From NCBI RefSeq assembly GCF_041381155.1, contig NC_091134.1, positions 13,022,008 to 13,086,007 of the forward strand: a stretch of DNA of 64,000 nt. The letters are read 5' to 3'. Shown in pieces: positions 26,481 to 40,859 of the stretch. This stretch comes from Argopecten irradians (Eukaryota > Mollusca > Bivalvia > Pectinida > Pectinidae). Each line of letters begins with the position of its first letter. Position 1 is the stretch's first letter. The notes below the pieces were generated by a model that saw nothing but the letters and a program-made list of their open reading frames with translations, was not told where the DNA came from and did no database searches. The translations under genes and the position numbers were made by a program.

Positions 26481-29400
26481 TGTCTATTAAAGTTGTAAAT
26501 TGCATATAAGCAATACTAATGGTATAGTATACCTTTCCTACTCGACCACCGAGGGCATATTCTTGTGAGGGCATGCATTTCGCGTAAATTGTAGCAGCTG
26601 CTTGCTAGCTACTAAATCTACGCCAATTTGTGAATATAGAGTACTTACAGAAATCGCCCCATGCATGCTATATAGATTTAGCGATGTTAAACATTCCATT
26701 GTAATGAGAATTGAAAATACTACATTAGAATTACAAATGTACATTCTGTTTAATTTGTGTCAATATAAATAGCCTTAATAATTATCAGGTCCCTGTGTCG
26801 ATATTTAAAGACGTAACTTAATATCACGTCCCTGTGCTCGAAGTTCGTGCTTTACGTGGTATAAGAAGGTCATGCTGTCGACATCTTGTATAAAGTTTGG
26901 CGGACACTTTACCTGCACTTTGACAAATTCACTAATGCCATTGTGGGTCACACAAAATTCCTAATCTAATAATTTATACCTGGAGTCGCGTCTGGTGTCG
27001 CTGTCAAAACATCAAAAGAATGTGACACAACGGGTCATATTCAATTCCTTTTTTAGCATGTCATTGGAATTTGCACTCATATTATCCAATTTTACACCTA
27101 CAGAAGCACCTGTTTTTTACTATTGTATTTTACAATCTTTGAAGTGATATCATTATAATGTTTTACTATAGAGCCGACCCCCGCTGTGTATTATAGCGCC
27201 TGCTCGTTCATAGCGCCAATTTACCTGTGTACCTTTTACATAGCTGACAAACTTATTGTCAAGTTTTTGATTTGGTCTTTCAGCATTCCGTAACAAGACC
27301 TGTATACCGACTACACATGGTAATTAGACATATATGCTTAATTAAGTGTATCCGTCTGTCCTCGTTGACCTTATGAATAGTTGTCGGATTCGATGTTAAT
27401 GAGTACGACGCAATTACAGAGAACGACCGTTTTTATCCGCAACTTTCACTCACTTCTTCCACTTCGTCTACCATTCCCAAATATAGGTCCTCCCCTACCT
27501 CTACCCCCATCCCCTACCCCACCCCAACACACTCCCCCACACACAACTATCCCATACGTCTTCAATTTACATATATCCTTCATGTTTGCATGTTTGTTAA
27601 AGATTCCCTCCCTCACTCAAAATATATAAACACAGACAACCCTATTCAAGAAGTATTATTCAGAAATCGAAGGTTATTACGTATCCTATATACAGTAAAC
27701 CCTAGTCCAATTGTTATACTTCTTAGGATTTATACGAACTTCATTGACCGAGTTTCATCTGATCCCTTTACCAAACTTTGACAGTCTGACAGATAGATCA
27801 AACAGTCCTTCATAATATCAGATTGGTTTTGGTATTAGAATTAGCTGTACTTGGGCTTCACAAATAATCTTAATGTAAATCTATTTTCCCTAAATATTTG
27901 AATCACGAGTGTTATGAACATCTGAATGTTTGTTCTATATTTTTTTCAGGTTCATATGCAGATGAAAATGAGTAATAGACTCCCATTATCTCAATACATT
28001 GTCTCACTGCCTCTGAATACTGAAAACCATTCAAACAATGTGACCTTGACCTGGCTGTTCCTTCCCGCCTACGAATACGTGTGTCTACCGAAATTTATAT
28101 TTCACTAAAGAGGTATGCAGGAAACAAATCCAGTCATAATTTCACTAACCTTTCTCGTTAAATATTTGACCGTTGACACCATGCCAGAATATATTTTAAA
28201 ATTAAATTGCAATTTATTTGATTTTGACGCGAATTAACAATTTTATTACAACCATGCATACGGTATATACATATTCGTTTCATTACTACTAGACTAGAAC
28301 GGCTCGTCATAAGTAGCTAGTGCAGGTCTATTGTGCGAACACACGAACACACATGCATATCAACATGCAAACTATGGTAATTGGCGATTAGTCGTGTTAC
28401 AGGTTATACATTGGTATGACATACCGCACGTGCCTATCAGGTTCGTCAAGCTAGGAAAGAGAGTCTTGTTTTTGCTGTCATTGTAACATATTCAAATATC
28501 TACATTTCATTCATTCAAGGTCTGATCTGGGATGGTCCAAACATGGCGCCAATTTGGACATTCTGGACAGACATTTCCGCCGTGGTACAAAGTCTTTACT
28601 TTTTTTGTCCAAGTTTCACTAAATGTTGATTTTACCTACATGTATATCTACGCCCCACATGCGAAAATGTAGGAAGGACTTTTCTTTCTCTTTCCTCTTC
28701 AATGCAATATGATAGGCTTGCTGACTCATCAGTTTTCAATTTAGCCTGTCTTTAATTGTGCAGTCATTTGATTTATTGAACTCACGTGTGACATCGTTAA
28801 GGGATCCCCTACGCATGCCTGCCTATCGCTCATATTTATATACAGTATATATCCCTATAACTGTCTACGCTATATGTTTACGAAGGTGAAAATCATAGCC
28901 ATTGTAATCACATATATAACGAGACATTTAACCAAGATTCTGTCAAATGTAAATATGGATTCTAGGTCCACTCTAGGTCAAATTAACCGTAGCCAATACT
29001 AACTACAAGCAAGTTGGCTATGGTGGTCACTTTCAATCGAGAAGAACGGTCAAGGTCATCTACAAAAGGTGAAGGCCAACCAAGCAAAAAATCTGAATAC
29101 AATGGTTTGGGTTTTGACTTTATTTGGTTCTTTGGACAATTGGCGGGTTAATTGTTTTGAAATCTGGGTCCAGTTTATCATATATAGTTTGATTAGGTGT
29201 TTTTGACAGTATTACATTGTATGAATGCAGTGTCCACAATCTTATAGTTGACAATATGCTATGGCCGAATCGGCTTTGGTGCATGTTCATCTACAAGGTG
29301 CCTGTAATTTTTAGAGATCGGCAAAAACTTGGTCAAAGCCCGACATTAAATATCTTATGAAGAGGTCAGGTAATAATTTCAAACTGGTAGAGTCGGTATC

Positions 29401-30634
29401 TAAATATCACGCAATTGTAAAGCATATTGCTTAACCATGCATGCGGTTAGAATACGTCAATATTTCAAGTGAAAAATATAGGTCTCTTGTAACAAACTCA
29501 GAGTAGACCCGGAGCAGAGATTGAAAATCCGGAAAAAATGTTTACTTTGATGTCCAGACTGCACGCTACATCGTCAACAATACTCTTCCCATGAAACCAT
29601 TGGATAACCAAGGCACAAGGGGTTAATTTAGCTAAATTCCGCCATCTTTCTGGACGTAATATTAAAATGCTACACATACATTTTAAAAAACAAGCTTTAT
29701 CAATGCATACAAGTAAGACTATCATATTGCATTCAGATTTAGAAAGGAAAATCGATGTTTTTACTGATAAAAATATTACATGTTACCAGATGAAAATACA
29801 TGTCTCTTTAGTGTGTACCATTCCCCCGTCCCGAATAATTGCTAACATGTCCAGCATCTCTTTATAATATAAAATGATGGTCCTTAATTTAAAGATTCAA
29901 TACTCTGATTTTTTCCTTATCTTTAGTAACTGATATCATATCCTTTATCTCTTTTTACATTGTAAAATGATCAACCACGAGGTTCAATATTCCTACTTGT
30001 AATGGCGGAAGAATAAACCGGCGATTAAGCAGTACTGCGGTTTCTATGTCGCCGCACGGAACGTAGTAACCGTATGAACAACACTATAATTAACCTCCCG
30101 CTGTAATTGTTTTTTTGCATTAAGCAGTATGTGATTAACTTAACATTGAGCTCGAGAGCTCTCTCTTTATATAGGTCCGCGCGTGGAGGCTTGAGGCCTA
30201 TTTCAAATGACGCATTTACAAACAAGTATTCTTAGAAATGAAGAGATTCGCCCTTAAATAGAACGGTTTGGTTCTGTTGTTGAAAGTCTTACCAGAAGAT
30301 ATGAATGTGAACTTGAATTTAGGCGTGCAAGGATCGGCCTATCAGCATTTAACGGTCAATTCAGGACAACTTGACCAGTACTTATGCCCTATTTATGTGA
30401 ATAATCGACTAGCTCAAGGGTACGAGAACTGGGTGTGAGCGTTATCCTACAAAAGTAGCTGACCTCTAGGTCAAGGGCGCGACTTGTTTGAGGGAGAAAC
30501 CTATATATATACATATGTTCGTACCTGATCGTGGAGGTTATCATTAATTATATTGAATACACTGGCCTTTAGCAGTGTATACACATATATAAAAACGTTA
30601 CAAAAGATGTATAGACACTACAGCAAGAGTGTAT

Positions 30635-30770
30635 TAGTTTTAACGTCCTATTAACAGCCAGGGTCATGTAAGGACGTACCAGGTTTATTGTGGGAGGAAA
30701 GCCGGAGTACCCGGGAAAAACCACCGATCAACTACAGCAAGAGAACCGAGGTTCGAACTACGATACTTAA
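30635..30770 (-). repeat. SINE copy (same family as 44121)
   Basis: In antisense order: AACGTCCTATTAACAGCCAG, GGTCATGTAAGGACGTACCA, GAAAGCCGGAGTACCCGGGA, AACCACCGATCA, and a B-box remnant GAGGTTCGAACTACG. The 3' tail and body are well preserved; the head is truncated. Confidence 0.78.
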
Positions 30771-31379
30771 CTAATCGTCAACACAGAACAGCTACTATAC
30801 TGCTTTAAATATTATCAAAAAAAAAATGTCTGCTTTTGCATAAATTTCTCCATATATTATACTATTGTTGCTGTATTAATAGCCTTATCCATGAGCAGTC
30901 GGTAATAGATCGAGCCCTATGTCAAACAGTTGCCCTCCTCTGGTGGTTGGGCGATAGTTTTGCTTCGGGAAACTTCCAATTTGTAACTAAAGTGAATATC
31001 ATCGACATCGGTGTATCGTCATATGCAAAACATAAACAATACATCACTCTTATCTCACTTGAAATTCTTCCTAGACTAAGATGCAGTCTAGAAGAACCAA
31101 ACGCCTCTCTTCCGTAGCACATGGTTCTGGTATTCATACAGCTGGTTAAAGAATACAACTTTATGTTTATTCAGTTTATTTACAGACTGTGTAATACTCA
31201 ATAGCTTGATATCGTAACATCATCGTCAACTTCTTTTTTGTCAAAAGATGAAGCGATTGGTACATGTGGATCGTTTTCATCAAAAATGTCTCAATTTTCT
31301 AAAATAGTAAATGACCATACACTATATCGCTTTCTTTTCTTTTATTGGGCATTTGAACTTGTTTAGATTAACGTGATAT

Positions 31380-31580
31380 TAACAGGCAGGGCTATCATTC
31401 AAAGACGGCTTCCTGTGTATGCGGCATGTTTCGTGTGTGAGATGCGTGCGTGTTTTGGGAGACTGTGGTATGTTCATGTTGTGACACTGTAATAGATGTT
31501 ATTGTCCTTTTTATAGTGATATCCCACTGAAGCACGCAGCCAGAAACACAGAACAGACGCACCACACCAGGCCATATTAT
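31380..31580 (-). repeat. Dispersed repeat family 2, antisense copy
   Basis: Reading antisense, it contains GTGCTTCAGTGGGATATCAC, TATAAAAAGGACAATAAC, CATGAACATACCACAGTCTC and a tail like ATGATAGCCCTGCCTGTTAA. It lacks the 5' half of the family. Confidence 0.65.
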
Positions 31581-32164
31581 GCAGAAAATGGGCAAATAAT
31601 CTCTATTTTAAATACCTTTGTATTTCATAGGCAAAATAAACAAGATAATAAAATCGCTTTTGCGTGGGAGCTCTATACCTTTACCAAAATGTCATCAAAC
31701 ATTTCTTTCTGTCTCTAATCGTTCTTTAAACCCTTCAGGTGGGAGTCTTTAATCTTTTCATTTAACGTCGTTTTAATGTGTGAAATATATTTCCCACTTC
31801 ATTACGGAGTGCTAAACCCATTAAACTCGACTGTTAAACACGGGCCGTGTCCTGTTTTAAGAGAAACACTTCCATTTTATCGTCATGTTAAATGTCTCAA
31901 AAAGCATGAAAACACGTACGGCTGACGAATTAAATGAGTGTTAATTTTTCAATTTACATACGAAAGGTTGTTGTCGTCGCTTCGGATTCCTGTGGAAGCT
32001 ATACATGTCCCGCGTCATAAAGCATGAAAGGTGCTAAATTATTTTACACTTGGAGAAAATACTGATATACATGTGCGTGTATTCGCTCCGAAGAAGTGTT
32101 CATTGACGGTCTAAACTACACATTACTTTGTGCACATGGTAAGTTCAATGATATGGATGTTTAC

Positions 32165-32347
32165 CTTTGTTTCACGTCTATTATCAGTTATTGTCACTTG
32201 ATGATGCGCCAGGTTTTCGATATGAAGGAAATCCCGAGTGCTACGAGATACAAAAATCACCGACCTACGGCGTATGCCCGACAGCTCCCACATGCATTCG
32301 AACCAGTAATACAGAGGTAGCAAGTTGGTGGTAGAATGTTGACCCGG
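32165..32347 (-). repeat. Diverged SINE copy (same family as 44121)
   Basis: In antisense, the head GGCCGGGTCAACATTCTACC, B box GGTTCGAATGC, body GTAGGTCGGTGATTTTT, and 3' part AAACCTGGCGCATCATCAAG occur in the family order. Small open frames over this stretch are explained by the repeat. Confidence 0.6.
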
Positions 32348-32407
32348 CCGAAAGGAAACTTTTATCGAAATAACTATCCATATCCTTTACCTTCACGGCG
32401 TTCTAAC

Positions 32408-32434
32408 CACAGGGATATGAGAATTAGTTACAGT
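32408..32434. repeat. Single arm of the CCCTGTG inverted-repeat element
   Basis: CACAGGGATATGAGAATTAG then TTACAGT is nearly identical to the right arm at 34570-34596. The partner arm was not found nearby. Confidence 0.5.
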
Positions 32435-34229
32435 TTAAATCAATATGAACCCATCCGAGTATCTATAGACAATTTCTAGAGATTTAGGGGTATAGACCAA
32501 ATATCGTTAGAACTGTATTCTTCATAGTACTATATGTCTAGAAATGGGATGTGGACACTCTAGTAGGTCCATGTTGACATTAACTGTAACTAATAATCAT
32601 AATGTAATTCTCAAGATCATAAAGGTTTTAACGACAGCTATTTTTTAGCAATCGCCGGTCCGTACAACCCCCAGAGCTACGTTATCGCAACTCATCTTAG
32701 TGCAATGATGGTTTAAGCGCTATACCTATACAATATATTCTGTGACATATTGAAAATGCTTTTTTTGAAGTGATATTTTAAAAGCTGTTTTATAAGTTTT
32801 TGTTTTGGCCGAAAAACACTACATATTTTGTGTAGTACCACAGCCTCATGAGACAAAATTCGCGGTACTTTGAGAGTAACGATGTCTTTACGACCGTGAA
32901 CCTATCACAGACAAACTAACAGAACATTTGATCATTATTGAACACTGAACTGAATCATTTATCTCAAGATTTTTTTATTATTCTCGTCCGTGCAGAAACT
33001 AATATATAAAACCGTGACTGATCATCTAATCCGGAAAACAGTCACGACTAACAAAGTAAACCAGCAGTGAACAATATCCGGATACAGTGCTATGTTAAAA
33101 TGACATGATATAGTTCTGCACTGTTTCATTTCAAAATTGTCAGCAATTCAATCCCATCTACACATCTATCACTATTTTGTAATTCTGCTCCTTTATGTGT
33201 ATATATTAATACCTATGGGCGCTTATGTGATATATTATCACTCAACTTCACGCTTGAGTGAACCACTGAAAATGAAACGAAATTGTCTCATTTTAAATTA
33301 TTTTTATTGACCGTGAAATTGTTAAAATTTCCTCATTATATTTTGTGTGTGTCTCGTTTAAAGGTTACGTCTGGTCAAAAGCTTAAGTCTATTGCTCTGT
33401 TTGCCTTTTAAAAAAGAAGATTGAAATGAGGTCAAGACACACACATGCACTTTTAAATTCAGCTACTTATTTGTAATATTGGTTCTCAGGTTCAAAATAA
33501 CAATTACATATAGTCGTCTTAGTTGATACTTAAGTACACATATTTGAGAATATTATTTACCAACACATGGATTTTACAATATTTCGATACAACTAAGCAT
33601 CTTTAAAAGCGTTATTTTAAGGTTTGAGGAAATAAGAGTCTGAACGACGATGATTAATTGAATACATGCGTAACATTTGTTGTTTTAGAAGATGAACGTT
33701 TTCATACATTTGTTAATAATTTGTAAGTATTTGATAAAGTATTGCTTAAGCACTTTTAAGTATATTTTTATATGAACAAAAAAAAACAAAAACAAAAAAA
33801 CAACAACAACAAAACTAAGGAAATGTTCAAATGAAAATAAATGCCTACGGTCTTGAAATAAACGGACATTTTGCGAGGTATTGAAAATTTCTGATGACGT
33901 CATTTGCTGTGAATTGTTTTATCTCGTCCTAAATCTCTCAAATCTCGATTGCCACGACCGCCTGTTCACACGCGCGCGTAGGCGTCCAGTCTAACAAACA
34001 AACCTCCTTTATTGAAGAGTTCTAGTTTTCACTAGCCAGTATCTAAAATTAACTTTAGTGTTAACAGCTTAGTTGATAATATACGTTACATGTCACGTGC
34101 GGCCATTCTACTTGTGTATCACAGACCGTTTTCTAAACTATTGTAATTGACTTTATATGTTGTTTTTGTCGCTTAAGTATGTAAAAAAAATCGTTAGAGA
34201 ATTCGAAGAGCTTTACTGTAGGACAGGGC

Positions 34230-34331
34230 ACAGGGCCATGTATAGTCTCTATATGAAAAAATGACCAGAAATACGTTTATTTTTATGTATTTCTGGCTAT
34301 TTTTTCATATAGAGACTATACATGGCCCTGT
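34230..34331. repeat. 102-bp near-perfect hairpin
   Basis: Arms of 45 nt (34230-34274 and 34287-34331) match except for one CT/TC dinucleotide, with a 12-nt loop. The arms begin ACAGGGCCATGTATAGTCTC. It could be a MITE with little interior, or an expressed hairpin; sequence alone does not decide. Confidence 0.88.
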
Positions 34332-34400
34332 GGACAGAGGGATCTGATAATTATCTGATAGATATTTGGACCTTCCAAGGACCATTTTAGACGTTTTGAT

Positions 34401-34483
34401 GGGTCTAGATGAAAATCGGTTAATATCATACTCAATATGGTGAGTTTAGAGTATGATTTTTTACCTATTTTTATTTAGATCCG
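34401..34483. repeat. Imperfect inverted repeat
   Basis: The left arm (GGGTCTAGATGAAAATCGGT, from 34401) pairs imperfectly with the right arm ending ATTTAGATCCG at 34483. The inner ATCATACTC and GAGTATGAT pair perfectly. Confidence 0.5.
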
Positions 34484-34510
34484 TTAGACATTACATCTAA
34501 AATTGTATAA

Positions 34511-34596
34511 ACTGTAACTAATTATCAAATCCCTGTGCCGTATGAATGATATAGTAACACTATCACTAGCACAGGGATATGAGAATTAGTAACAGT
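34511..34596. repeat. 86-bp inverted-repeat element with CCCTGTG ends
   Basis: The 28-nt arms 34511-34538 and 34569-34596 match at 25 of 28 positions: ACTGTAACTAATTATCAAAT, then CCCTGTGC. A single right arm of the same element occurs at 32408-32434 (CACAGGGATATGAGAATTAG). Confidence 0.75.
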
Positions 34597-35076
34597 ATAT
34601 AATATGCCCCCTCCCCCCACCCAGAGTGCCTGATTTGGCCCCCACCAGAGTGCCCTATTAGCCCGAGTTTCTTTTGACCTGACACTGTCACATTTAGACT
34701 TTCTCTCAATTTGATATTCTAAAGTTCACCGAACATATAAATGTATACTTATTATAATGGTTCATTTTGCATTGCCTTAATGCTGTATAATATCTACATA
34801 ATTATGGACATATGAAATAAAAACGGTACAGTTACAACTTTAAGAAATTCTTGCCAAATAATGACCCTTTGATCATTCATTTATAATCTGTTTTAAATAT
34901 GCATGGACAAAGTTTATAAAGTCTGGAGTTGGAAGTACACACTAGTACATGTATATCATGTTTCTCCTGTATAATCCGTGGTTAAGGATAAGCAGTGTAA
35001 TCGCCTAAAGTATTTGTATCGAATCAATCTGAAGTTCAGTCATAATTCCGACCTATTTCCTTCTACGTCTATGTAT

Positions 35077-35226
35077 TTAACCCCATTAGCAGTAAAGGTT
35101 ATTTGAGGACGTGCTAGGATTGTGAGCCGAATGAAAGCCGGAGTACACAGAGAACAACCACCGAACAACGGTTACATACAACTTATGGTAGAATGTCAGG
35201 ACACCTTTACCACTCTCGGCCAACGT
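35077..35226 (-). repeat. SINE copy with tRNA-like head (same family as 44121)
   Basis: Antisense body (GAAAGCCGGAGTACACAGAG, AACCACCGAACAACGG) is followed by the antisense head GAATGTCAGGACACCTTTAC, CACTCTCGGCC. The B box is missing, so there is an internal deletion. Confidence 0.7.
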
Positions 35227-38200
35227 GAGCCTTCCTATTATTAACATTGTTTTAATAAATATTGATTAAAAAAAAAACACATTTTAAAAAATCGACTTAG
35301 TTTTCTTTATTCCAAAAGTACGAAATAACCCTTAATAATGACACGATAATTGTTAAAATAACCCAGAAAAATCGACCATCCGCCGGAAAACTGATCAAAT
35401 AAATATAAACATTGTTTTATTTTCTGCTCCGATTTTACTTCAACACAAACCGTCGCTTGCGGCGACACCAACTAGAAGACCCGGAACATAAATACAGAAC
35501 TACTAATTTTGACACATTTTTTTTTTGTCGCTTCAAGTGACCAAAAGAGTTTGGAAGGAAGAAACTAGTCATAAAATGACTAAAAGATAGTTTCGACTTG
35601 TCATGTTTTTGTTCAATGCCAATAATGTGAATTCTGGAAAAGCATAACATAATTATTTCTTCTTTACGTCATATATCTTTTTCTTTACTAAATCTGCATA
35701 AAATATTCGTTTCCTTCTAAATTTCCTTTGTAGCGTGTGTATTTTAAAATGGATTTATGAAAAATGATTGCGATTGAAAATATTCAAAGCTAACAAAGCT
35801 TTCTTTCAACAGCACTGTTAAGCTAAGTCTTTAAATCGACTACAATTTACAAGCAGTTTATTGATGCATATAAATGTATTATGCAAGCAAACGATGTCTG
35901 CAGCCCAAAATCAAAACATTACTATTCATGATAAAAACTTCAGATTTTACACGATATTAAACGGAGTTGTGTAAACAATGTAATGATATTATCAGGAATT
36001 TAGGTTATTATCATTGAATTGGTTGTAGAATAATATTTTTCAAAATTTCATAATATAGAAATGAGCTCAAACCATAAAAATACAGATTTGCGAAATACAT
36101 TAATCACGTTTTCTTTGTAAATTCAGTAAATGAAGTTTAGATGTTGATAAAGTTTATATGATATGATAATATCCAAAACATATGGTATTACCGGTGTTTA
36201 TATTGTGTCTAAGTAATACTATCAGAATTAAAGTTTTAGAATGATTGTATCACATCATATTTGAACAGTAAGATTTCAAAATATAACATTTACAATATTA
36301 TCATGATGTCTTAAATTGTATACAAAATTTGTGATAATATCCGAAAAATGATCTTAAGGCTTACATGATATAATCAGTAATTTACGTTTAATTCTTAAAA
36401 ATTATGCCTTGCAGCATGAATAATGAAATACATGTACGTGATGAAAGATATCCTTTAAATGACTTTGTCTTAATCAAATATATTTTAACTTTAGATACAG
36501 ATATATATATATATATTCTTAAAACGTTTAAAATACATTGTATATGTATAGTTACACACCTCTTTAACTTCATTCTTATTTTTTTGAACTAATTTATGTT
36601 TTGTATAAAATATTCCATTATCAATGAAATTGCACGTTTATCATTTAATATAATTAACAGATTGCACGAGTGCCTCTGTGTAAAGGAGAAAACGTTCTTG
36701 CTGTGAGATTCAAAATAGAGACCACCAGAAACGGAATTTAATAAGTCAAGTTCTTTTAGTTTAAGTTCTGTACAACTCTCCCTTATAACCACAAAGCGCT
36801 TTGATATAACACCTCTCTAATCCTTACTTATATCCAGAAAATTTCTTAAACATCTTAACAAATTCGAGACTTAGGATGTCACACGTAGGGCAGCCTACAC
36901 GGTATGAATACATTACACTTGGATTTTGTAACATGGGTATGATATCAACTGCTATAAAGTCTTTTTACGGCCACTGGGTTTTGAATATCTTAAAGAATCA
37001 CAATAGTGCGTTGAAAATACGTTAAAGCTGCGTGTATGGTATATATATATATGATATTGAGATCTACTTTAGCTATCTCTGTTAGATATAGAAAATAATT
37101 TCCTAAGCCGGGATTTGCATACATAGCAAACTACTACAAGATAAATTTCGTATTTACCGATTGAAAACGTGATCAATTTAAACTATTCTGACTTATACTG
37201 ACGGGTTAGGTTTAAAACAAGGACAAGTAAAGCATGTAGAATAAAGAAATGTTTTAATATTGGACAGGGAAAAGGTCTAACTTATTTCTAATTATCTAAA
37301 ATCCGTCTTATAACGTTTAAGAATTTAGAGTATTAGTTTAACTTAAGCTCTAATTTCGTTGATAACGTTTAGATAAAACAAAATTATGCTGTATTTAATG
37401 AAATCTTACTTGTTACATTTTCATTCACATTAAGAAATTGAAAAACTATTATATACAAATTTTGTTTCTTTTAAAAAATCCTTTGGAATTGATGATTGAT
37501 TAAAAAATATTAATATGACACAACATTAAATATAGAACTTTAAAATGGGCATCCACTTTTAATAAGCGAGCATATAAATTAAGTTAATAGAATCATTCTC
37601 GTTTGTAATTATTCTGAAAATGTCCTGTGATATTTGACATGACTAAGGGGTACTTGGGTTCTAGAATAGCAAAGTCACTGTGTTTTGTCAAAAAAACTGT
37701 TTGCAATGACTATCGTAAGAAGATTTATTGCTTTACCGTGAATATGTAAAGAAAAGGTTTAACCCGTGGATAGACGATAGCGGTTCGAGATAAGAAGAAG
37801 AGATTTGAAATGCAATACTGCACAACTGCGTCAACCGATAAGTGCCCCCTTGGGTTTCAAGTTCGCTATTGAAATGACAAAATGTATGTTAGAAAAATAA
37901 AGATTGAGTTTGACATAATTAGCAGTTAATAAACCTACTTTAATTGCAAACTAGCCAGCCCTTTTATTTATAAATACGTTCATATCGTGTATGTATATTG
38001 TATATATATGTCTGTATACATATATGCTAATTTTTTTAAAGGGCTTGAGATATATGATGAATGACTTGTTGGGATACCTGCATGCGATAATGTAAATACC
38101 AAGATGTATTTAACTGAACTGTGTATGAGTTATACAGGTAGAAAAACAAAGATTGCATGAACACACACCTGTGTCAGATACACAAAAGGTCGTAATTAGT

Positions 38201-40853
38201 TGATATATTTCGATCTAAATTGTGAGATATCATAGAGGTATTACATCTGAATAATTTTGAAATGTATTCAAATGTTTATCTCAATGAAGGTCTAGGGAAT
38301 ATTAACGCATACTGAATACACTGGGGTACGCATGTCATTTCTATTATAGTTGTAATACACAAGCACATATGTGCACACTATTAATGCAAAAAATAGCCAA
38401 ATATAACATTTAATATTCATCTGAATGCACCTGTACACGTAATATTTCGTCTGTTTACACTTTGCTTGTCACGGTACGAAGGCTACAAAGTCATATGCGA
38501 ATGTAATGAAATGTATTTTCTTTTAGCTCTCATACAGGTGTGTGTGGTACTAATTACAGGTAGATACACCTGTAATTAAGGAATGTATACCAGTGATTAA
38601 ATGCAGATATGCGATTTACGCCGTTAGAGTGACAATTCAACGTATCGGTTACTCTTCTTACAAAAACACCTCCGTATTCCATTTAACGTATACGTTCGTT
38701 TAAAAATTCAAACTAATCTGATTTAATATGAAAGCACGTGCATTGTAATGAGCTATCGGCATGACATGCGGTAGCGAATATATTACAACTTCTGAAATGT
38801 GCACCTGTGAAATACAACACGGCAGGCGAAATGCTATCTTTAGCATGTAAACACCAGGATTCGCTTACAATGGTACGCTTATAATATACACACATATACA
38901 TGCAAAATGACAAGATACGAGACGTATATAAATACCTACACAGGTAAACGTATATACTAATGATATGATAAAATGTAAATAAATGTCTGTACTTACATTC
39001 CTGCTCTTAACTCCGCGCAAAAGTGCAAAGAAATTTTAAATAGCAATAATATTAAAGTTCTTCTTAAGATCCAATTGTAATCCATATTCATGATGGAGTA
39101 ATCCCTGAAGTGGAAATGAATTTAAAATATGAAGAGAAAATTAAATATTTCTCTTTTAATTCCCTTTGTTTCCTCCGATGTGACAATGCCAGTTTTAATA
39201 TACACACACAATTTAGACTACGTCGAATCCCCGGAGTTAGAGAAAGCTGCTCCGCTGTTAAAGAAACACTGATTTTAAATCATAGCTTTATTCCTGAGGG
39301 ACACAAACTGTACAGCATAAATATTAGACAGCGCGAGACTTCCTACACGATCGTATTCCCTTGCTCTCACATAATTACCGATTCCTTCATACCACGATAG
39401 GTTCAGCGACAAATATATATACATCCAGGCTATCAAATCTATATTCCGCGGTGGACGTTCCTTTTAATAAAGGACGAAAATTATGACGAAGTTATCCACC
39501 CGAAAGGCTCACACACGAAAACACTTTTGTACCTGTAATATACAGCACAGGTACACGTTCTGTACCACGAAAATATCCCTCATGCTAACAAGCTCCTGTC
39601 TCACCTGGCTCCGAAGGCAGGTGTGTTCGCTATTTAAACTATTTAGTTTTCCATTCAGTAAAATGTTCGTTCCTTACTGCACACGTGTTACATATACACC
39701 GACGGTTTACTTAATATACACGCTATGATTTCAGCGACACTCGTAGTGCGTTTGGTCCCGAACATGTATAAGAGACCACTGTTAAAACGAAGTGCATACA
39801 CACCACTAGACGGGAGGGGGAAAACGCGCGTGTCTCCTAGTATAGCCTTATACGAATTCATCCAAGTGTATCCAACCACGATATTCTTACAGTATACCCA
39901 TATATAGACCCCGGTATACAATCTCCGTACTAAATACAACTTCTTATAGGAAATTTATAAAGAAAAATTATAGCTATACGTGTAATTCAAATCAGAGTTG
40001 AAATTATTTAAAGTACGGTACATGAAAAGGAGAATTAGAGCTAAAGATTTCTAGATTTATTGATATGGTCAGTTATTATATTTTAATGAAAGGATTTAAT
40101 ACAAGTACATAATTGTTCGAGGGAGCATGGAATTTATTTTTTGGGGCTATTGAATTGTATCAAAACCATTTCAGAATGTACATATGACTAGCATCATTAT
40201 GTTTAACTGTATTCAAGAGATCGGGTCAATATTATATCTATATTTCAAATGATAATTAATTCTGAACGTTTTTAAAAGAAACTTATACTGATAAGTTTTA
40301 AAAATTATCGAATATACAACGACAAAATCTCTGTGATAAAGTTAAATCGTAAAATTATTTCAGCTATAACATATTAAACAAATACGTAATTTAAGTATAA
40401 CCTGGAGGGTGTACTTCCGGTACGAGTTACTCATTTCCCAAATAGCAATTATTTACATAATACTACATAACAAAACATTATGATTTCATGTAAAACCAGA
40501 GCATGTCATACGATGTCATGTCGAACATCGTTTAAATGATCGGAAACGATTTGTAATAGGGGTCTATTTGCTTAAGTGTGTGGTAATTTTTAGAAAATGA
40601 CTCAGATGCTCATAAGATTGTGATACTATTTACTGATATCTCAGTGTTATACAAAACATCAAATACATATGAGAATTCATACACTTACGTCATGATTCAT
40701 TTAGCTTTCAATTTAATTCTGAAGATAGTCATCCGTTATTTATAGTATTAAAGAGTTATCGGCCCTGATTTCGGTTTAAGGAGTTATTGTTCTTTAATCA
40801 TTTTATCCTGAACTCATCGGGTATTATCACGAGAATATTAGAATATCTATCTA

Positions 40854-40859
<6 letters not shown>

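Larger units (their letters stand above)
23885..30634. other. No gene recognised
   Basis: AT-rich, with a pyrimidine- and CA-rich patch at 27480-27560 and SINE/family 2 fragments listed separately. A good acceptor-like site (TATATTTTTTTCAG, ending 27949) precedes a ~52-codon open stretch to 28108, but no donor or homology supports an exon. Confidence 0.55.
30771..34229. other. No gene recognised
   Basis: Contains the antisense repeats at 31380 and 32165, the CCCTGTG arm at 32408 and an A/CAA-rich simple sequence at 33779-33815. Open frames here are repeat-derived or under 95 codons with no motifs. Confidence 0.55.

Noticed and set aside
32096..32323. Overlapping 74- and 66-codon frames
   Set aside because: The stretch aligns with the antisense SINE, including its head, B box and body.
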